Positions 39,701 through 47,230 of a stretch of 64,000 bases of DNA are shown one piece after another; within the stretch, counting starts at the first letter, position 1, and the number at the start of each line of letters is the position of its first letter. The stretch lies in assembly GCA_026826555.1 (NCBI GenBank), contig JAKSZT010053883.1, forward strand, positions 26,655,119-26,719,118. Reading direction: 5' to 3'. The DNA is from Tolypeutes matacus (taxonomy: Eukaryota; Chordata; Mammalia; Cingulata; Chlamyphoridae). Below the pieces are notes generated by a model. It searched no databases, was not told where the DNA came from, and saw only the letters and a list, made by a program, of their open reading frames with translations. Both the position numbers and the translations under genes were made by a program.

Positions 39701-42700
39701 GCAGTGTGACTTCAGGGCGTAAAAGGCAATGAATACAGACAGGTGGGGAGGACTTTAAATTCCAGGCTAGGAGGCTCAGTCTAGTCTTTATCCTCTTGAC
39801 TATGGGAGCTATGGAAGGCTTTTTTTTTTTTTTTTTTAAAGGTTTTATTTATTTATTCATTTATCCCCCCCTTGCTGCTTGCGCTCGCTGGATCAGCTAA
39901 CCACGCCGTGCGGGCGGGCTTGCCTTCACCAGGAGGCCCCGGGAACCGAACCCAGGGCCTCCCATATGGTAAACGGGAGCCCTACTGATTGAGCCACAGC
40001 CGCTTCCCTATGGAAAGCTTTTGAGGGAGGCAGTGTTAAGGCTGTGACATACCCGGGAAAGTTGAAGGCAGCCATCCCTTTCTCCTACAGAAACCATCCA
40101 CGGAGCAGCCCCTGTACAGCAGCAGCCTGTGGGGCCCGGCAGTCGATGGCTGGGACTGCGTGGCTGAGGGCCTGTGGCTGCCACAACTACATGTGGGCGA
40201 CTGGCTGGTCTTTGAGAACATGGGCGCCTACACCGTGGGTACAGGTTCCCTCCTTGGGGGGACCCAGGCCTGCCGCGTCACCTATGCCATGTCCCGGGTG
40301 GCCTGGTAAGGGGGCCCTGCTGGGAAGTGGGGGCAAAGGAGTGGGCAGCCTGGACAGAAGCAGTGAGAGAGACCTGAGATTTAAGGCCTTGCTTCCACGT
40401 TCTCCGATTTGACAAGTAGCACTTGGCTGCCAGTTCCAGGTGAGGCCCTGGGCTTGGCACCTGGCTGGGGCCATGAATGAGACCCGGCTTCCCTTGGGGA
40501 GCCCAGAGCCTGTGAGAGGCTGGGTGGAGGCAGTTGGGGGGTAGGGGGTGGCTGTGGGAACTTCCAGCCCTTCCTCGGGCTTAGACCTGCCTCTTTGAGG
40601 GTGGTGGAGGAAAGGGAGCTCCATGCAGAAGGAACAGGGATCAAGCATGTTGCCTTCAAGGAACTAAAAGAAGTTGGTTGTGACTGGAGAGACCGGGCTA
40701 GGTCCTGGAAGGCCTTGAGTTCGAGGGAAGGGCTTTGAGAACAGGGGAAGCCATGCACTGGCTTGAAGCAGGAGAGTGATGTGGTCCCATTTGTGGTTTA
40801 GAAGGACCACTCCGCCTACCCTGTGGATTAGGGAGGTTGGGCGACTGCTCCAGGATGTGGGAAAGACTTCCTTTCTCTCCGAGCCTTGGTCCTCCCCTTG
40901 GAAAATGGGCATAACAGCACTCACTGGCCTGCCTGCCTCACCAGGCTAGCGTGGGATCCAGTGAGGCAAGACAGAAGGAAAGTTGCATTTGTTGAATCCT
41001 TACATCAGGCCTCACATTAGCCATTGGACTATTAGTTCCTTTCATGCCCACAAAACTCTTTGGGGGTCAGTGTGATCATAGATAGAGAGGTGACTTGCTG
41101 AGGTCACACAGCTGGTTGGTGGTGAATTAGGGTTTTTCTGACTCTTGGGACTCTAGAAGGGCCTCCCTTTGGGGGCTGGGAAGAGTGCTGAGGTGGGGAG
41201 GGACTGTACCGGACACTAGGGGCACACAGGAGTGAGTGTGGTCCATGTCCCGAGGGCATGTATGCTGGGTACTTTAGGAACAATACCACAGAACACCAGG
41301 CCTAACAGGGTACCTGGTGATCAAAGGCGCATTTCTTGTATCCATTCAATAGACCTTTGTTTCTGTGCCATGCAGGGGCACGGCATAAATGATGTGCCCA
41401 TGTTGAAACCAGAGATATTTTGCTAAGGCCTAAAAAACAAACTTAAAAAAATAAATCACTATGCAGCCTTCCATATCCCATCTTTGGCTATATCATCAGG
41501 GATCCCAGATGAATGGGGTTTTGGGGAGTCAGTTGCACCCATTACTAGGAAAGAAAAATTGTGATGTATTAAAATGGCCATAAAAAAATCCCCCATATCA
41601 AAGGGGCCTTGTCAAAACGTTCTGCTTTAGAGCCTGCGTGCTGGGTCCTGGGGAGATGAGTATCTAAGACAAGGTGGTGAGCCAAGGCCATGGGCCTGCA
41701 CACACAGATGTTGGCTCAGAGATTGGTCAGGTCACTGGGGAGGAGGGACAGTGAGCTGAGGCAGGTGGCCAGGGAAGCTCCTCAGGAAACACCTCCGAAA
41801 GCGGGCCCTGATGGGTGGGGGGACTTTGCCAGGAACAGGGGCCAGACCAGCTGCAGAAAGGGGGAACCTAGCTGAGATGAACAGAGCCACTAAAGAATTC
41901 AGTTCATTTGAGAAATTGCAAGTAGTTCTGTCTGGCTGCAGTGGCATGTGGTGGAAGACTGACTCAAGAAGGAACTTGGAGGCCCAGATTGGACTTGATC
42001 TTGAAGGCAGGAGGGAGCCACTGAGGCCAATGGACCAGCTGATTTTTAAAGATAAGGAGACAGAGGCTCAGACAAAAGGGTGCTGGGTCTGGAATGCTTC
42101 CCTCCCAGAAGGAAGCAGCCTGTCTGGGCTCTGAATGAAGGCAGTGGCTATTGATTTGCTGTAGAATTGTTTGCATCAGCAAGTGGAGGCCTTTGTTCAG
42201 GCAGGTGGAGGGCCTGGAATGGGCCTGGGAGTGTGAGAGAAGGGAGGGGAGGATCTGCATGGAAGAGGGACGGTCTTGTAAGAAGCAGATCCCAGCAGAG
42301 GCAAAGGACAAGCAGCACTCCCGTTGGGGCCTCGTGACTCTGAATCCAGGGCTTTATCCCTGCCTTCCCACAGAAACACCCCCATCCCACCCCACCCCAC
42401 CCCATCCATCCCTTCCCACTGAGTGCCCATCGTGGACCAGCCTGCCTGGGGGCACCAGTCAACAGCTCAGATCTAATCCCTGCCCTGCTGTAGTTGAGGA
42501 CTATCGGGGGAGCAGATCTTGAGTCATTATTAAGTCCTTATTGGGCTGCGGGACTCGGGGAAGGCCTCTGAGATTGTTGCAGCTGAGACCTAGAAGGTTG
42601 GGAAGGAATGAGCCAGGTGAGGGTGGTTGAGGCAGGCAGAGGGACGAGCATGCGCAAAGGCCCCGGGTGGGCTGCGTGTGAGGAGAAAGATGGCCGTCCG

Positions 42701-43527
42701 CTCCCGCTGCTGGAGGGCGGCGCAGGCGAGCCTGGCCGAAGTGGAGGCAGGAGGGGCGGCCAGCGGCCAGATCCCGCGGGGCCCAGAGCAGGGATTTGCC
42801 CTTTGGAAAGATGACCCTGGGGCAATACTGATATCGTCTGGAGAGGGAAGACCGCGCCTCACGGTGGCGGTGGGAAAGGAGAGAAGCGGGTGTGCGTGGA
42901 AGATGCTGAGGAGCTGGGCTGGGCAGGCGGCTGTGGGAACGAGCTTCCCCGCCTGTGGCTGGAGCAGCTGCCTATCGACCTGGGTACACTGGAGGAGAAG
43001 CAGTTTGTGGGATTGGGGGTGGGGGGTGGGGGGAGCGATGAATTTTTTCAGTCCTAAGCCTGTTGGCTTTGGCGTGAGAGTTGGGATCAATCCCAGTTCT
43101 GCCACCTTCTAGGTATGTGACCTTGGGGCAGGTCACTTCACTCCAAGTCTCAATTTCCTCAGGGTTTTGAGGAGGATAAGATCAGGGCATGTAAATAAAG
43201 TGCCTGGCACAGTGCCGGTAGCAGGCCCTCAGTGAAGGTGGGCTCCTTTCGCTTTGGGAGCGGGGTGCGCTCTGGGGAGAGGGGAGTAGTGGGGGAGGAG
43301 GGCTCAGCGGGCCCTGCCCTGCCCTGTGCCGGATGAGGCAGGGTGCACCGGACCCTCGCTGCCTCCACAGCCCCTGTCTTGCCTCCAGGGAAGCACTGCG
43401 AGAGCAGCTGCTGCCTGCGGAAGAGGATGAGGACGCCGAGGGCGTGTGCAAGCCTCTGTCCTGCGGCTGGGAGATCACCGACACCTTGTGCGTGGGCCCC
43501 GTCTTCACCCCGGCGAGCATCATGTGA
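8197..43527 (+). CDS. AZIN2: Antizyme inhibitor 2 (AZIN2), nine coding exons, complete
   Basis: Joined segments: 8197-8301, 9797-9970, 16891-17063, 18121-18255, 19088-19253, 20713-20875, 22046-22158, 40091-40305, 43389-43527. They give 1383 nt, 460 residues plus TGA. Every junction keeps frame and every intron is GT-AG. The protein has the alanine-racemase-like barrel (about 45-280) and the C-terminal beta domain of ornithine decarboxylase. The PLP lysine is kept (K70 in FYAVKCN), as are H198, the Gly-rich loop G236-G238, E275, R278 and Y390. Several ODC positions are changed: C155 for R154, E321 for D332 and V361 for the catalytic C360. AZIN2 lacks decarboxylase activity; it binds antizymes 1-3, freeing ODC from antizyme-directed degradation and affecting polyamine uptake and vesicle traffic. 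Identity rests on near-complete agreement with my knowledge of mammalian AZIN2, including the ending [10 protein letters not shown]. The changed Cys and the TSGAS-free start [10 protein letters not shown] separate it from ODC1 and AZIN1. Confidence 0.97.
8302..9796 (+). other. AZIN2 intron 1 of the coding region, with L2 remnant
   Basis: About 8640-9180 reads as an L2 3' region (agcagttcctcactgcctac, ccctgtctgacagcttagca and a tail like cagtaaacaaa). About 9590-9720 matches an old mammalian repeat. No further exon is seen. Confidence 0.6.
9797..9970 (+). CDS. AZIN2: AZIN2 coding exon 2 (residues 36-93)
   Basis: Between ttgtgcag and gtgagc, 174 nt, phase 0 at both ends. It contains AFFVADLG and the PLP-lysine motif FYAVKCN. 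The first codon reads Gly where I recall Asp in human, next to the junction. Confidence 0.96.
11540..11800 (-). repeat. MIR-like fragment
   Basis: The reverse MIR text gtgccaggcgctttgccaag and acatgatctcattttattct, with cccagtgaggtaattattat, is recognisable. Confidence 0.65.
12800..13500 (+). repeat. L2 LINE 3' region, left part
   Basis: The pyrimidine-rich text with tcagagcctctgcccgggcc and cacctgtattccttcatcag resembles the L2 3' region. Its terminal part continues at 14795 beyond an inserted retroposon. Confidence 0.6.
13511..14790 (-). mobile_element. LINE-type retroposon inserted in L2
   Basis: Poly-T at the left marks a minus-strand retroposon of about 1.28 kb. A target duplication, cattgttcactttt, occurs at about 13500 and 14790. 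Its 3' terminus contains an AT-rich near-palindrome (atatatatgcatatatgtg, tatatatatacatatatttt) also found at 7820 and 51200. I recognise it as a recurrent repeat and probably a 5'-truncated L1-type 3' UTR, but the family assignment is inference. Confidence 0.68.
14795..14935 (+). repeat. L2 LINE 3' tail, right part
   Basis: The typical L2 ending is present: ctccacgaggtcaaagtctc, ctagcacctgtcacagagct, then atgctcaataaatgcctg. It completes the L2 interrupted at about 13500. Confidence 0.75.
14955..15150 (+). repeat. MIR SINE
   Basis: A nearly whole MIR: ctctgccacttagaagctgt, tttgggcaagtcacttaacc and a final ttggcacatagtaggc. Confidence 0.82.
15310..15720 (+). repeat. Two decayed MIR fragments
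   Basis: The first has ccactctgccacttaccaac (about 15350), the second ccacctacttgctgtgtggc (about 15650). Both continue into degraded MIR tails. Confidence 0.6.
15730..15935 (+). mobile_element. MER5A (non-autonomous hAT DNA transposon)
   Basis: It begins caggggttggccaaatccag and continues with ttttattggatcacagccaa, gcctgcaaagcatgaagtat and ctggccctttccagagtaag. This is the MER5A order over about its normal 190-bp length. Confidence 0.8.
16325..16521 (-). mobile_element. DAS-type SINE
   Basis: Minus orientation, with target duplication ccttcatgggattt at 16311-16324 and 16522-16535. It ends 369 bp before AZIN2 coding exon 3. Confidence 0.92.
16891..17063 (+). CDS. AZIN2: AZIN2 coding exon 3 (residues 94-150 and part of 151)
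   Basis: Between ccccacag and gtaagc, 173 nt, ending two bases into a Lys codon. It carries [17 protein letters not shown] and [18 protein letters not shown], which overlap the antizyme-binding element of ODC and its inhibitors (about residues 115-150). Confidence 0.96.
17064..18120 (+). other. AZIN2 intron 3
   Basis: About 17270-17740 resembles an old mammalian repeat. A very G-rich run occupies 18051-18090, 30 bp before the exon 4 acceptor. No other gene is seen. Confidence 0.6.
18121..18255 (+). CDS. AZIN2: AZIN2 coding exon 4 (residues 151-195 and part of 196)
   Basis: Between cccctcag and gtgagc, 135 nt. It encodes [12 protein letters not shown] and KFGASLKSC. Cys replaces the Arg found in ODC's VLRIATDD; that Arg contacts the PLP phosphate region in ODC. 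Confidence 0.95.
18256..19087 (+). other. AZIN2 intron 4, with MIR remnants
   Basis: A minus MIR lies at about 18600-18770 (ttttatagatgggtaaactg, gttaagtaacttgctaaggt). A plus fragment lies at about 18885-18965 (cactgcatctgtaaagtggg). Confidence 0.65.
19088..19253 (+). CDS. AZIN2: AZIN2 coding exon 5 (residues 196-251)
   Basis: Between ttccctag and gtaact, 166 nt. It encodes SFHIGSGC with the PLP-stacking His, and [12 protein letters not shown] with the Gly-rich phosphate loop. Confidence 0.96.
19254..20712 (+). other. AZIN2 intron 5, repeats and a young SINE
   Basis: It holds a GGGGCA microsatellite (about 19286-19315), a minus MIR (about 19350-19480), and a LINE-like 3' fragment (about 19720-20385) interrupted by a SINE at 20110-20294. 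A CCACCA run lies near 20526-20540. Confidence 0.6.
20110..20294 (-). mobile_element. DAS-type SINE
   Basis: Minus orientation. The target text aggggtaattct occurs at about 20097 and, with an extended G run, again at 20295. Its last bases before that copy are the usual gccgcttccc. Confidence 0.88.
20713..20875 (+). CDS. AZIN2: AZIN2 coding exon 6 (residues 252-305 and part of 306)
   Basis: Between cccattcag and gtaggt, 163 nt. It includes [16 protein letters not shown], where Leu replaces the Pro of ODC's AEPGRYYV, and [12 protein letters not shown]. Confidence 0.96.
20876..22045 (+). other. AZIN2 intron 6
   Basis: A minus MIR lies at about 21110-21400 (ccattttacaagtgagaaaa, cagagaggcagattcactaa, cacacagctgataaagggca). 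The rest has no recognisable feature beyond a short GT-rich stretch near 21610-21650. Confidence 0.6.
22046..22158 (+). CDS. AZIN2: AZIN2 coding exon 7 (residues 306-343)
   Basis: Between ccccgcag and gtgagc, 113 nt. It includes [18 protein letters not shown]. The Asp of ODC's NDGVYG, which binds the substrate amine, is Glu here. Confidence 0.96.
22250..22750 (-). repeat. Old LINE 3' fragment with a small insertion
   Basis: Text such as gttgggatcacattgtttta, tttttgatgactacatagta and gatgattgtcctataatttg resembles old L1 3' ends in minus orientation. A 136-bp T-rich insert lies at about 22504-22639 between two tagtatttt copies. Confidence 0.5.
24865..24966 (+). mobile_element. tRNA-head SINE, short form
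   Basis: It has ggatgtggctcaaatggctg and the B-box-like ggttcgatcc, then poly-A. The target duplication is gattcatcag (24855-24864 and 24969-24978). Confidence 0.88.
25031..25482 (+). mobile_element. Composite SINE with two tRNA-like units
   Basis: The first tRNA-like unit is at about 25031-25107. A linker with gtatcaagatgatgacgtaa follows, then a second unit at about 25260-25330 (caagtggcagaacacctctc, aggatcgaatcccggtgaag) and a tail with aataaataaataaatc. One target duplication, aacactctg, encloses the whole (25022-25030 and 25483-25491), so it moved as one unit. Confidence 0.8.
26018..26640 (-). mobile_element. DAS-type SINE containing an assembly gap
   Basis: Target duplication agaagatactctt lies at 26005-26017 and 26641-26653, and the visible ends are those of one minus-strand SINE. 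A 400-N run sits inside it, and the text on each side of the gap repeats the same SINE segment. Confidence 0.85.
26073..26472. other. Assembly gap of exactly 400 N
   Basis: The run is exactly 400 N, apparently a placeholder size. It starts just after a run of C residues in the SINE. No sequence can be described here. Confidence 0.99.
27357..27810 (-). mobile_element. Unclassified interspersed repeat inside L2
   Basis: About 450 bp from ttttagtttcctaggctgct to cagcttcaaaccaccatat. Its boundaries are set by the L2 text on either side. No poly-A tail, inverted repeats or clear target duplication were found, so its class is open. I have a general recollection of similar repeats in xenarthran DNA. 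Confidence 0.5.
27929..28180 (+). mobile_element. tRNA-head SINE, composite form
   Basis: A leading ACAATGAAGAGAC-type stretch is followed by ggaggtagctcaagccaatg and ggttcggttccc, then an ataaataaataaaataaatc tail with poly-A. Confidence 0.72.
30240..30800 (+). repeat. L2 LINE 3' region
   Basis: The L2-like order is present: ccctgcactggctcttctcg, ccctctgcctggaccacttt and aactgtaagctacatgatga. Confidence 0.6.
31430..32850 (+). repeat. Decayed L1/HAL1-type ORF1 region
   Basis: Text such as aaaaatgaaaaatataaaaa, accaaagacaaagagaagat, gaagccagaagacagtggta and gaattttatactcagcaaaa follows the order of an L1 ORF1 or HAL1 element. About 31740-32190 does not fit and may be a later insertion. No frame is open. 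Confidence 0.55.
32882..32972. repeat. Short imperfect tandem repeat
   Basis: The unit tagtttagttattgtatt recurs several times with small changes, next to an interspersed repeat. Confidence 0.75.
32973..33605 (+). mobile_element. Unclassified interspersed repeat, about 0.6 kb
   Basis: It runs from about ctggtaatgtgctgatgcaa to ctatatcaaactgccaaact. A partial copy of its right end lies at 50240-50395 (gaaacagaccagtttacaaa, ctatttttggaattcataa). Strand and class are uncertain, as no poly-A tail or clear inverted ends were seen. Confidence 0.5.
33973..34187 (-). mobile_element. Two SINE units in one insertion site
   Basis: Two minus-strand tRNA-head SINEs lie at about 33977-34067 and 34079-34187. 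Related text (atatagtcctttt and atatagtctttat) flanks the pair rather than each unit. Both share ctcatacatggg-type text and the gctacatctgctccc head. Confidence 0.78.
34550..35865 (+). repeat. Old L1 ORF2 C-terminus and 3' UTR
   Basis: The order matches L1: ataggacttgcaaagcagat, atatggtgctggggcaactg, gaaaaccaattttaggagaa, gccaatgaggaaagccaatt, ggtaatcaaggaaatgcaaa, then an AT-rich 3' UTR. It is strongly decayed. Confidence 0.75.
36190..36295 (-). mobile_element. tRNA-head SINE, short form
   Basis: It reads aggaggtactggggatggaa then caaccacttgggctacatct and gctccc, the reverse of the tRNA-like head. Confidence 0.8.
36510..36660 (+). repeat. MIR SINE
   Basis: It contains ttctagtcctggctctgcca, agtaaccttaggcaagttac and a decayed tail. 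Confidence 0.75.
36691..36920 (-). mobile_element. DAS-type SINE with a TTTTG tail
   Basis: The target duplication ctagtgttttt (36680-36690 and 36921-36931) encloses both the SINE and a run of TTTTG units at 36691-36716. The TTTTG run therefore belongs to the SINE tail, not to the target. Confidence 0.88.
38150..38280 (+). repeat. L2 LINE 3' tail
   Basis: ctgctgtatccccagctcct, agcacatagtaggtgctcaa and a gaatgaatgaatgaat end are typical of L2. Confidence 0.78.
39480..39720 (-). repeat. MIR SINE
   Basis: Reverse MIR text: aatgctccatatatactaat, attgtacaaatgagcaaact, gcacagagagattaaatatc and cacacagatagtaagtagca. Confidence 0.78.
39824..40008 (-). mobile_element. DAS-type SINE just upstream of AZIN2 exon 8
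   Basis: The target duplication tatggaaggctttt / tatggaaagctttt differs by one base. It ends 82 bp before the exon 8 acceptor junction, so it landed very close to the splicing signals without replacing the pyrimidine tract ctttctcctacag. Confidence 0.9.
40091..40305 (+). CDS. AZIN2: AZIN2 coding exon 8 (residues 344-414 and part of 415)
   Basis: Between tcctacag and gtaagg, 215 nt. It contains [14 protein letters not shown], where Val replaces the catalytic Cys of ODC's WGPTCDG, and [16 protein letters not shown], a well-conserved dimer and active-site strand. Confidence 0.96.
40306..43388 (+). other. AZIN2 intron 8
   Basis: About 40620-40860 and 42040-42960 resemble old mammalian repeats, the latter with a CpG-rich part at 42640-42780. 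A MIR lies at about 43065-43230. About 41420-41620 is AT-rich and undetermined. No further exon is seen. Confidence 0.6.
43065..43230 (+). repeat. MIR SINE
   Basis: cagttctgccaccttctagg, gaccttggggcaggtcactt, then agtgcctggcacagtgccgg. Confidence 0.78.
43389..43527 (+). CDS. AZIN2: AZIN2 coding exon 9 and stop (residues 415-460)
   Basis: It follows cctccag and ends with TGA at 43525-43527. It encodes the acidic stretch [11 protein letters not shown] and the ending [19 protein letters not shown]. The PEST-rich degradation tail of ODC is not obvious, as expected for antizyme inhibitors, which are turned over differently. Confidence 0.95.
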
Positions 43528-43866
43528 GCTGCCCCGTTCCCCCCGGAGAACCCCAGCGGGGCCGCAGAGATGCCTCTGGGAGAGGTGGGGAAGGTGGCAA
43601 GCAGGGGCGCCCCCTGGCCAGGACTCTGGTGCTTGCTCTGCTGCCCCTGTGCTCCGCCTCTAGTGTTTCTGCCCTGTAAATAGGACCAGTCTTACACTCG
43701 CTGTAGTTCAAGTATGCAACATAAATCCTGTCCCTTCCAGCCGTGTCTGCCTCCTCTGCAGCGCAAGGGGCCTGGTCAGCCAGGTGTGGGGGGTTTTGGG
43801 TCTCCCTGGGTCTCCTTCCCACCATTGTAAATATGAAGTAAATAAATATTTAGGTTTTTTTTACTA
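43528..43866 (+). terminator. AZIN2: AZIN2 3' UTR and polyadenylation signal
   Basis: About 335 nt follow the stop codon. An AATAAA lies at 43841-43846, followed by a T run that ends near 43861. Cleavage is expected about 10-25 nt after the hexamer. The exact site is inferred. Confidence 0.8.
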
Positions 43867-44554
43867 CTCCAGTGCAATCCGGCAATTCGATTCACAAAGC
43901 AGCCTGGGCTAGGTCTACGGAGGGACTTCCCAACCTACCCCACCCTGATGGCCACGTGCCCGCAGCTTCGGGCCTGACCACTCTCCTGAGCCCTAGCGGC
44001 AGTGTGGGCGTCTCCCACAGCCATCCACCTTCTCCGTCTAAGTTCTCTCCCCCTCGGAGGGCTTTGTGCTTGGCACTATGGGGGAGCTGTCGGGGGTTGA
44101 GACAGGGGTCAGAGTCACCTTTCTTCACCCTGGGGCTGTGGCCTCTAGGAGAACACCTAGCCCAAGGCCTGGCCCAGAGTAGGGGCCAGTGACCATTTGA
44201 CAGAGCTTTGGAAATTTATACCAAAGATAAAGAGCAAAGAGATGGGTAGCCCGGAGGTTCTGAGGTGACCTGCACCCCTTACCCTCTGTGCAGATGGCAA
44301 GGCAGTGAGAGTGAGGTACGCCTCCTGGTGGCCGATGTTGCTCACTCAGGCTGTGTCCAGTGCCAATGGCCCGAGGCCTCTTTTATACACTGACAGTGCT
44401 TCCTCAGGACAAAGGCTCCCCCACAAGGCGGAGCTCCTAAGCTATGCCCCTGGGGTGTCAGTTGCTAATCAGCAAAGGAGTCGTTCAGAATTTAGAGTCA
44501 CTCCAGCTGCTGTAGGGGTTCCTAAAGGTTTTTCTTCTTCAGTTGGTTTCTTTT
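43867..44554. other. Intergenic, nothing recognised
   Basis: Moderately GC-rich sequence directly after AZIN2, with no recognisable repeat, exon or RNA gene. Confidence 0.5.
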
Positions 44555-45030
44555 TCTTCATTTCCCCCCTTGTTTGGAGATATAATTCACATACCATACA
44601 ATTCACCCTACTAAAGTGTACAACTCAGGGGTTTTGAACATATTCACAAGGTTGTGCAGCCATCACCTCTATTTAATTTTATTTTTTATTTTTTTTTTAT
44701 TATTATTATTTTTTTAGATTTTATTTATTCATTTATCCCCCCCCTGCTGCCCGTGCTCGCCGGGTCAGCCAACCACGCCGTGCGGGCGGGCCCGCCTTCA
44801 CCAGGAGGCCCTGGGAACCGAACCCGGGGCCCCCCACATGGCAAACGGGAGCCCCACTGATAGAGCCACAGCCGCTTCCCTCTATTTAATTTTAGAATAT
44901 GTTCATCACCCTTAAGAGAAACCTGTATCCATTAGCAGTCACTCCCTTTCACATCCTACTCCCAGCTCCAGGCAACCACGAATCTACTTTGGCTCAATGG
45001 ATTTTCCCACTCTGGAATTTTATTGCAGCT
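44555..45030 (-). repeat. Old LINE 3' fragment, split by a SINE
   Basis: cacataccatacaattcacc, aaggttgtgcagccatcacc and ccaggcaaccacgaatctac form a common mammalian L1-type 3' segment. It is interrupted by the SINE at 44682-44880. Confidence 0.6.
44682..44880 (-). mobile_element. DAS-type SINE
   Basis: Target duplication tctatttaatttta at 44668-44681 and 44881-44894. The head carries several changes, for example cccccacatggcaaac. Confidence 0.9.
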
Positions 45031-45039
45031 ATTATTTTT

Positions 45040-45465
45040 TTAAAGATTTATTAATTTTTATTTGTTTGTCACCACACCACCCCCCACCCCATGTTTGTGC
45101 TTCACTGTCTGCTCTCTGTGTCTGTTTGTTGTGTGCTATGTCTGCTTGTCCTTTCTTTAGGATGCACCGGGAACTGAACCCGGGACCTCCCATGTGGGAG
45201 AGAGATGCCCAATCGCTTGAGCCACCTCTGGCCCCTGCTTGTTGTGTCTCTCATTGTGTTTCTTCCTTCTGTCTCCTCATTGTGTCATCTCGCTGTATCA
45301 TTTCGTTGCATCAACTTATTGCATCATCTTGCATCAGCTTGCTGTGCCAAACTGTCACGTCAGCTCACGGTCTTGCTCGTCTTCTTTAGGAGGCACTGGG
45401 AACTGAACCCAGGACCTCCCATGTGGTAGATGGGCACCCAACTGCTTGAGGCACATCCGCTTCCC
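45040..45465 (-). mobile_element. Composite SINE with two tRNA-like units
   Basis: Two reverse tRNA-like heads (about 45168-45237 and 45385-45465) are joined by linker text rich in tgtgtc and catctt. Similar duplicated text (gcagctattattttt and gcaattattttt) encloses both. Confidence 0.75.
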
Positions 45466-45475
45466 TGCAATTATT

Positions 45476-46549
45476 TTTACACCTTCACTTGAGCTTCTTT
45501 CTGGAGAAGCCTGGCCCTCCTGCACCAGTATCCCAGTCCTGGGTCCTGCACATGGATTTGAGACCATCTTATGAGGTAGCACACATCTCAGTTTCACATC
45601 TTATGAGTGATCTAGGTGCTTGCCCAAAGCAGCAATGGCTCCCTTTTCCAGGCTGGACCTAATTTTTTGGACACCAAGAGACATAGAGACCAATCAAAAA
45701 GGGTTACTCATGTGTCCTTTGTTATCCATCCAAAGCTATGTTTTACAGATATTACCACACTGGCCTCTGCCCTCCATCCATGCGACTGTATCTGAGACTT
45801 ATTCCATCTCAGATGTCTGAGCAGACCTGGGCCCACTCATGATTATTCTTCTTTATTTCTTTAGCAGAGAGAGAAGGGGTAGGTGGCAAATACTTTTTTT
45901 TTCTGCTGGAATTGGCATCTGCTTCCAAAGGTGGCCAGAGCCCTGGGGGCAACATGACTGGCCACTTCTGTGAGACCCAGCATAACTCATTACCTCGTCT
46001 GAGGCAGATTCCTCTGGGGAAGCTCCTCTGGCTTTTATGGTGACAGCAACTGGAATGGATTTTAAACAGGGTTTTACTGAAACTCTTCAAGACTGGCATG
46101 TTCCATTTGTTGCAAGAATGTGACATTTACCTTCCTGAGAAATATACAAGATCTTGATGTGACTTACAGTCATTTCTTTTCAGTTATTTACTTTTGTTTG
46201 TTTCCACCTTTTTCCCAAGAGAGAGAGGAAAAAAGCATTGAACATGTGGAAGACTGTTGGCGAGTGTCAGGCCCATAAAGAGGAATTTGACCAGAGGTCT
46301 CCTGGATCCCTGGCTGCACAGGCGTAGGCTCCTGCGGGCTCCTCCCCAAGCAGTCTGTTGGCAGTGCCCTCTTATGCTATTCTGGCTGCTCTGGAAGCCA
46401 GATCTTCTTGTTGGCCTGCTGAAAGCTCCAACAGCTTCACCTGAGGGACCTCCTCCTCTCACCACCTCCCCACCTCCCCACAACCTACCTGAGCCTCCGG
46501 AAGCACCTCTAGTGTGCTGAGTCCAAGCATTCATTCATTCACTCACTCA
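45476..46549. other. Intergenic, nothing recognised
   Basis: No exon or clear repeat could be supported. A short CATT/CACT simple repeat lies at 46528-46552. Confidence 0.45.
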
Positions 46550-47230
46550 CTCGTGCTGGATGGTTAACAAACCTGCTGCTGCCCCCCACTAAGACCATCC
46601 TCTCCTGCCCAGGGACTTGTCCTCTGCTTCCCACTTATCCTTCCCACTTCACTCTCCACTCAGCAGCCAGAGTCATCCTCTTCAAACATCATCAGATTTC
46701 ATCACTTGGTGAGTCCCCTTTCACCAAGAATGAAATTTGAAGTCCTCAGCCAACTATCTCTCTGACTGTTACCTGCCCCTCTTGCCCATTGGGGTCACAC
46801 TGGCCTCCTCACTCCTCACACAGTCCACACATGTCACCCCTGCACCTACTGTCCCCTCTCTGCAGTTTTCTTCCTTGGTTATCTGAGGGGCTCACTCACT
46901 TCATTCAGGTTCTGCCCAAATGCTTTCTTTAGGAGAGGCCTTTCCTGACTCCCCCCCCCCCTTTAGAAAACAGCACTCCCCAGTCTCCTATTCTCCCTTT
47001 TCAGGCTTCCTTTTCTTCATAGCACCTATCACTGCTGGACACCTTCCAAAATGTTGGTTTGTGCATCATCTATCAGCTCCTCTAAATGTGAGCTCCTTGG
47101 CAGCAGGAACTTTATTTAGTTCTTCATTGCTGTGTCCTCATTACCTGGACCAGAGTAGGTGCTCAAAAAGTCTATGCCAAGTGGACAAATGAATAAACAG
47201 AGTACTTCACCTATTTGAATCTGTTTACTC
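46550..47230 (+). repeat. L2 LINE 3' region
   Basis: ccagagtcatcctcttcaaa, tttcaccaagaatgaaattt, gtgagctccttggcagcagg and gaccagagtaggtgctcaaa follow the L2 order. Confidence 0.72.

Larger units (their letters stand above)
22159..40090 (+). other. AZIN2 intron 7 (17.9 kb)
   Basis: The largest intron, about half of the coding span. It holds two L1-type segments, nested L2, at least nine SINE units, an assembly gap and lineage-type repeats, listed separately. Stretches without any call, such as 22750-23900, 29200-30100 and 37000-38100, show no coding signal, only AT-rich or decayed sequence. Confidence 0.7.

Noticed and set aside
42640..42790. CpG-rich patch in intron 8 as a promoter
   Set aside because: It looks like a GC-rich ancient repeat and has no supporting motif cluster apart from a single GATGGCCG.
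42590..43105. 171-codon minus-strand open frame
   Set aside because: It lies in AZIN2 intron 8 across an old repeat, is low in complexity, and has a long open plus-strand frame over the same bases.
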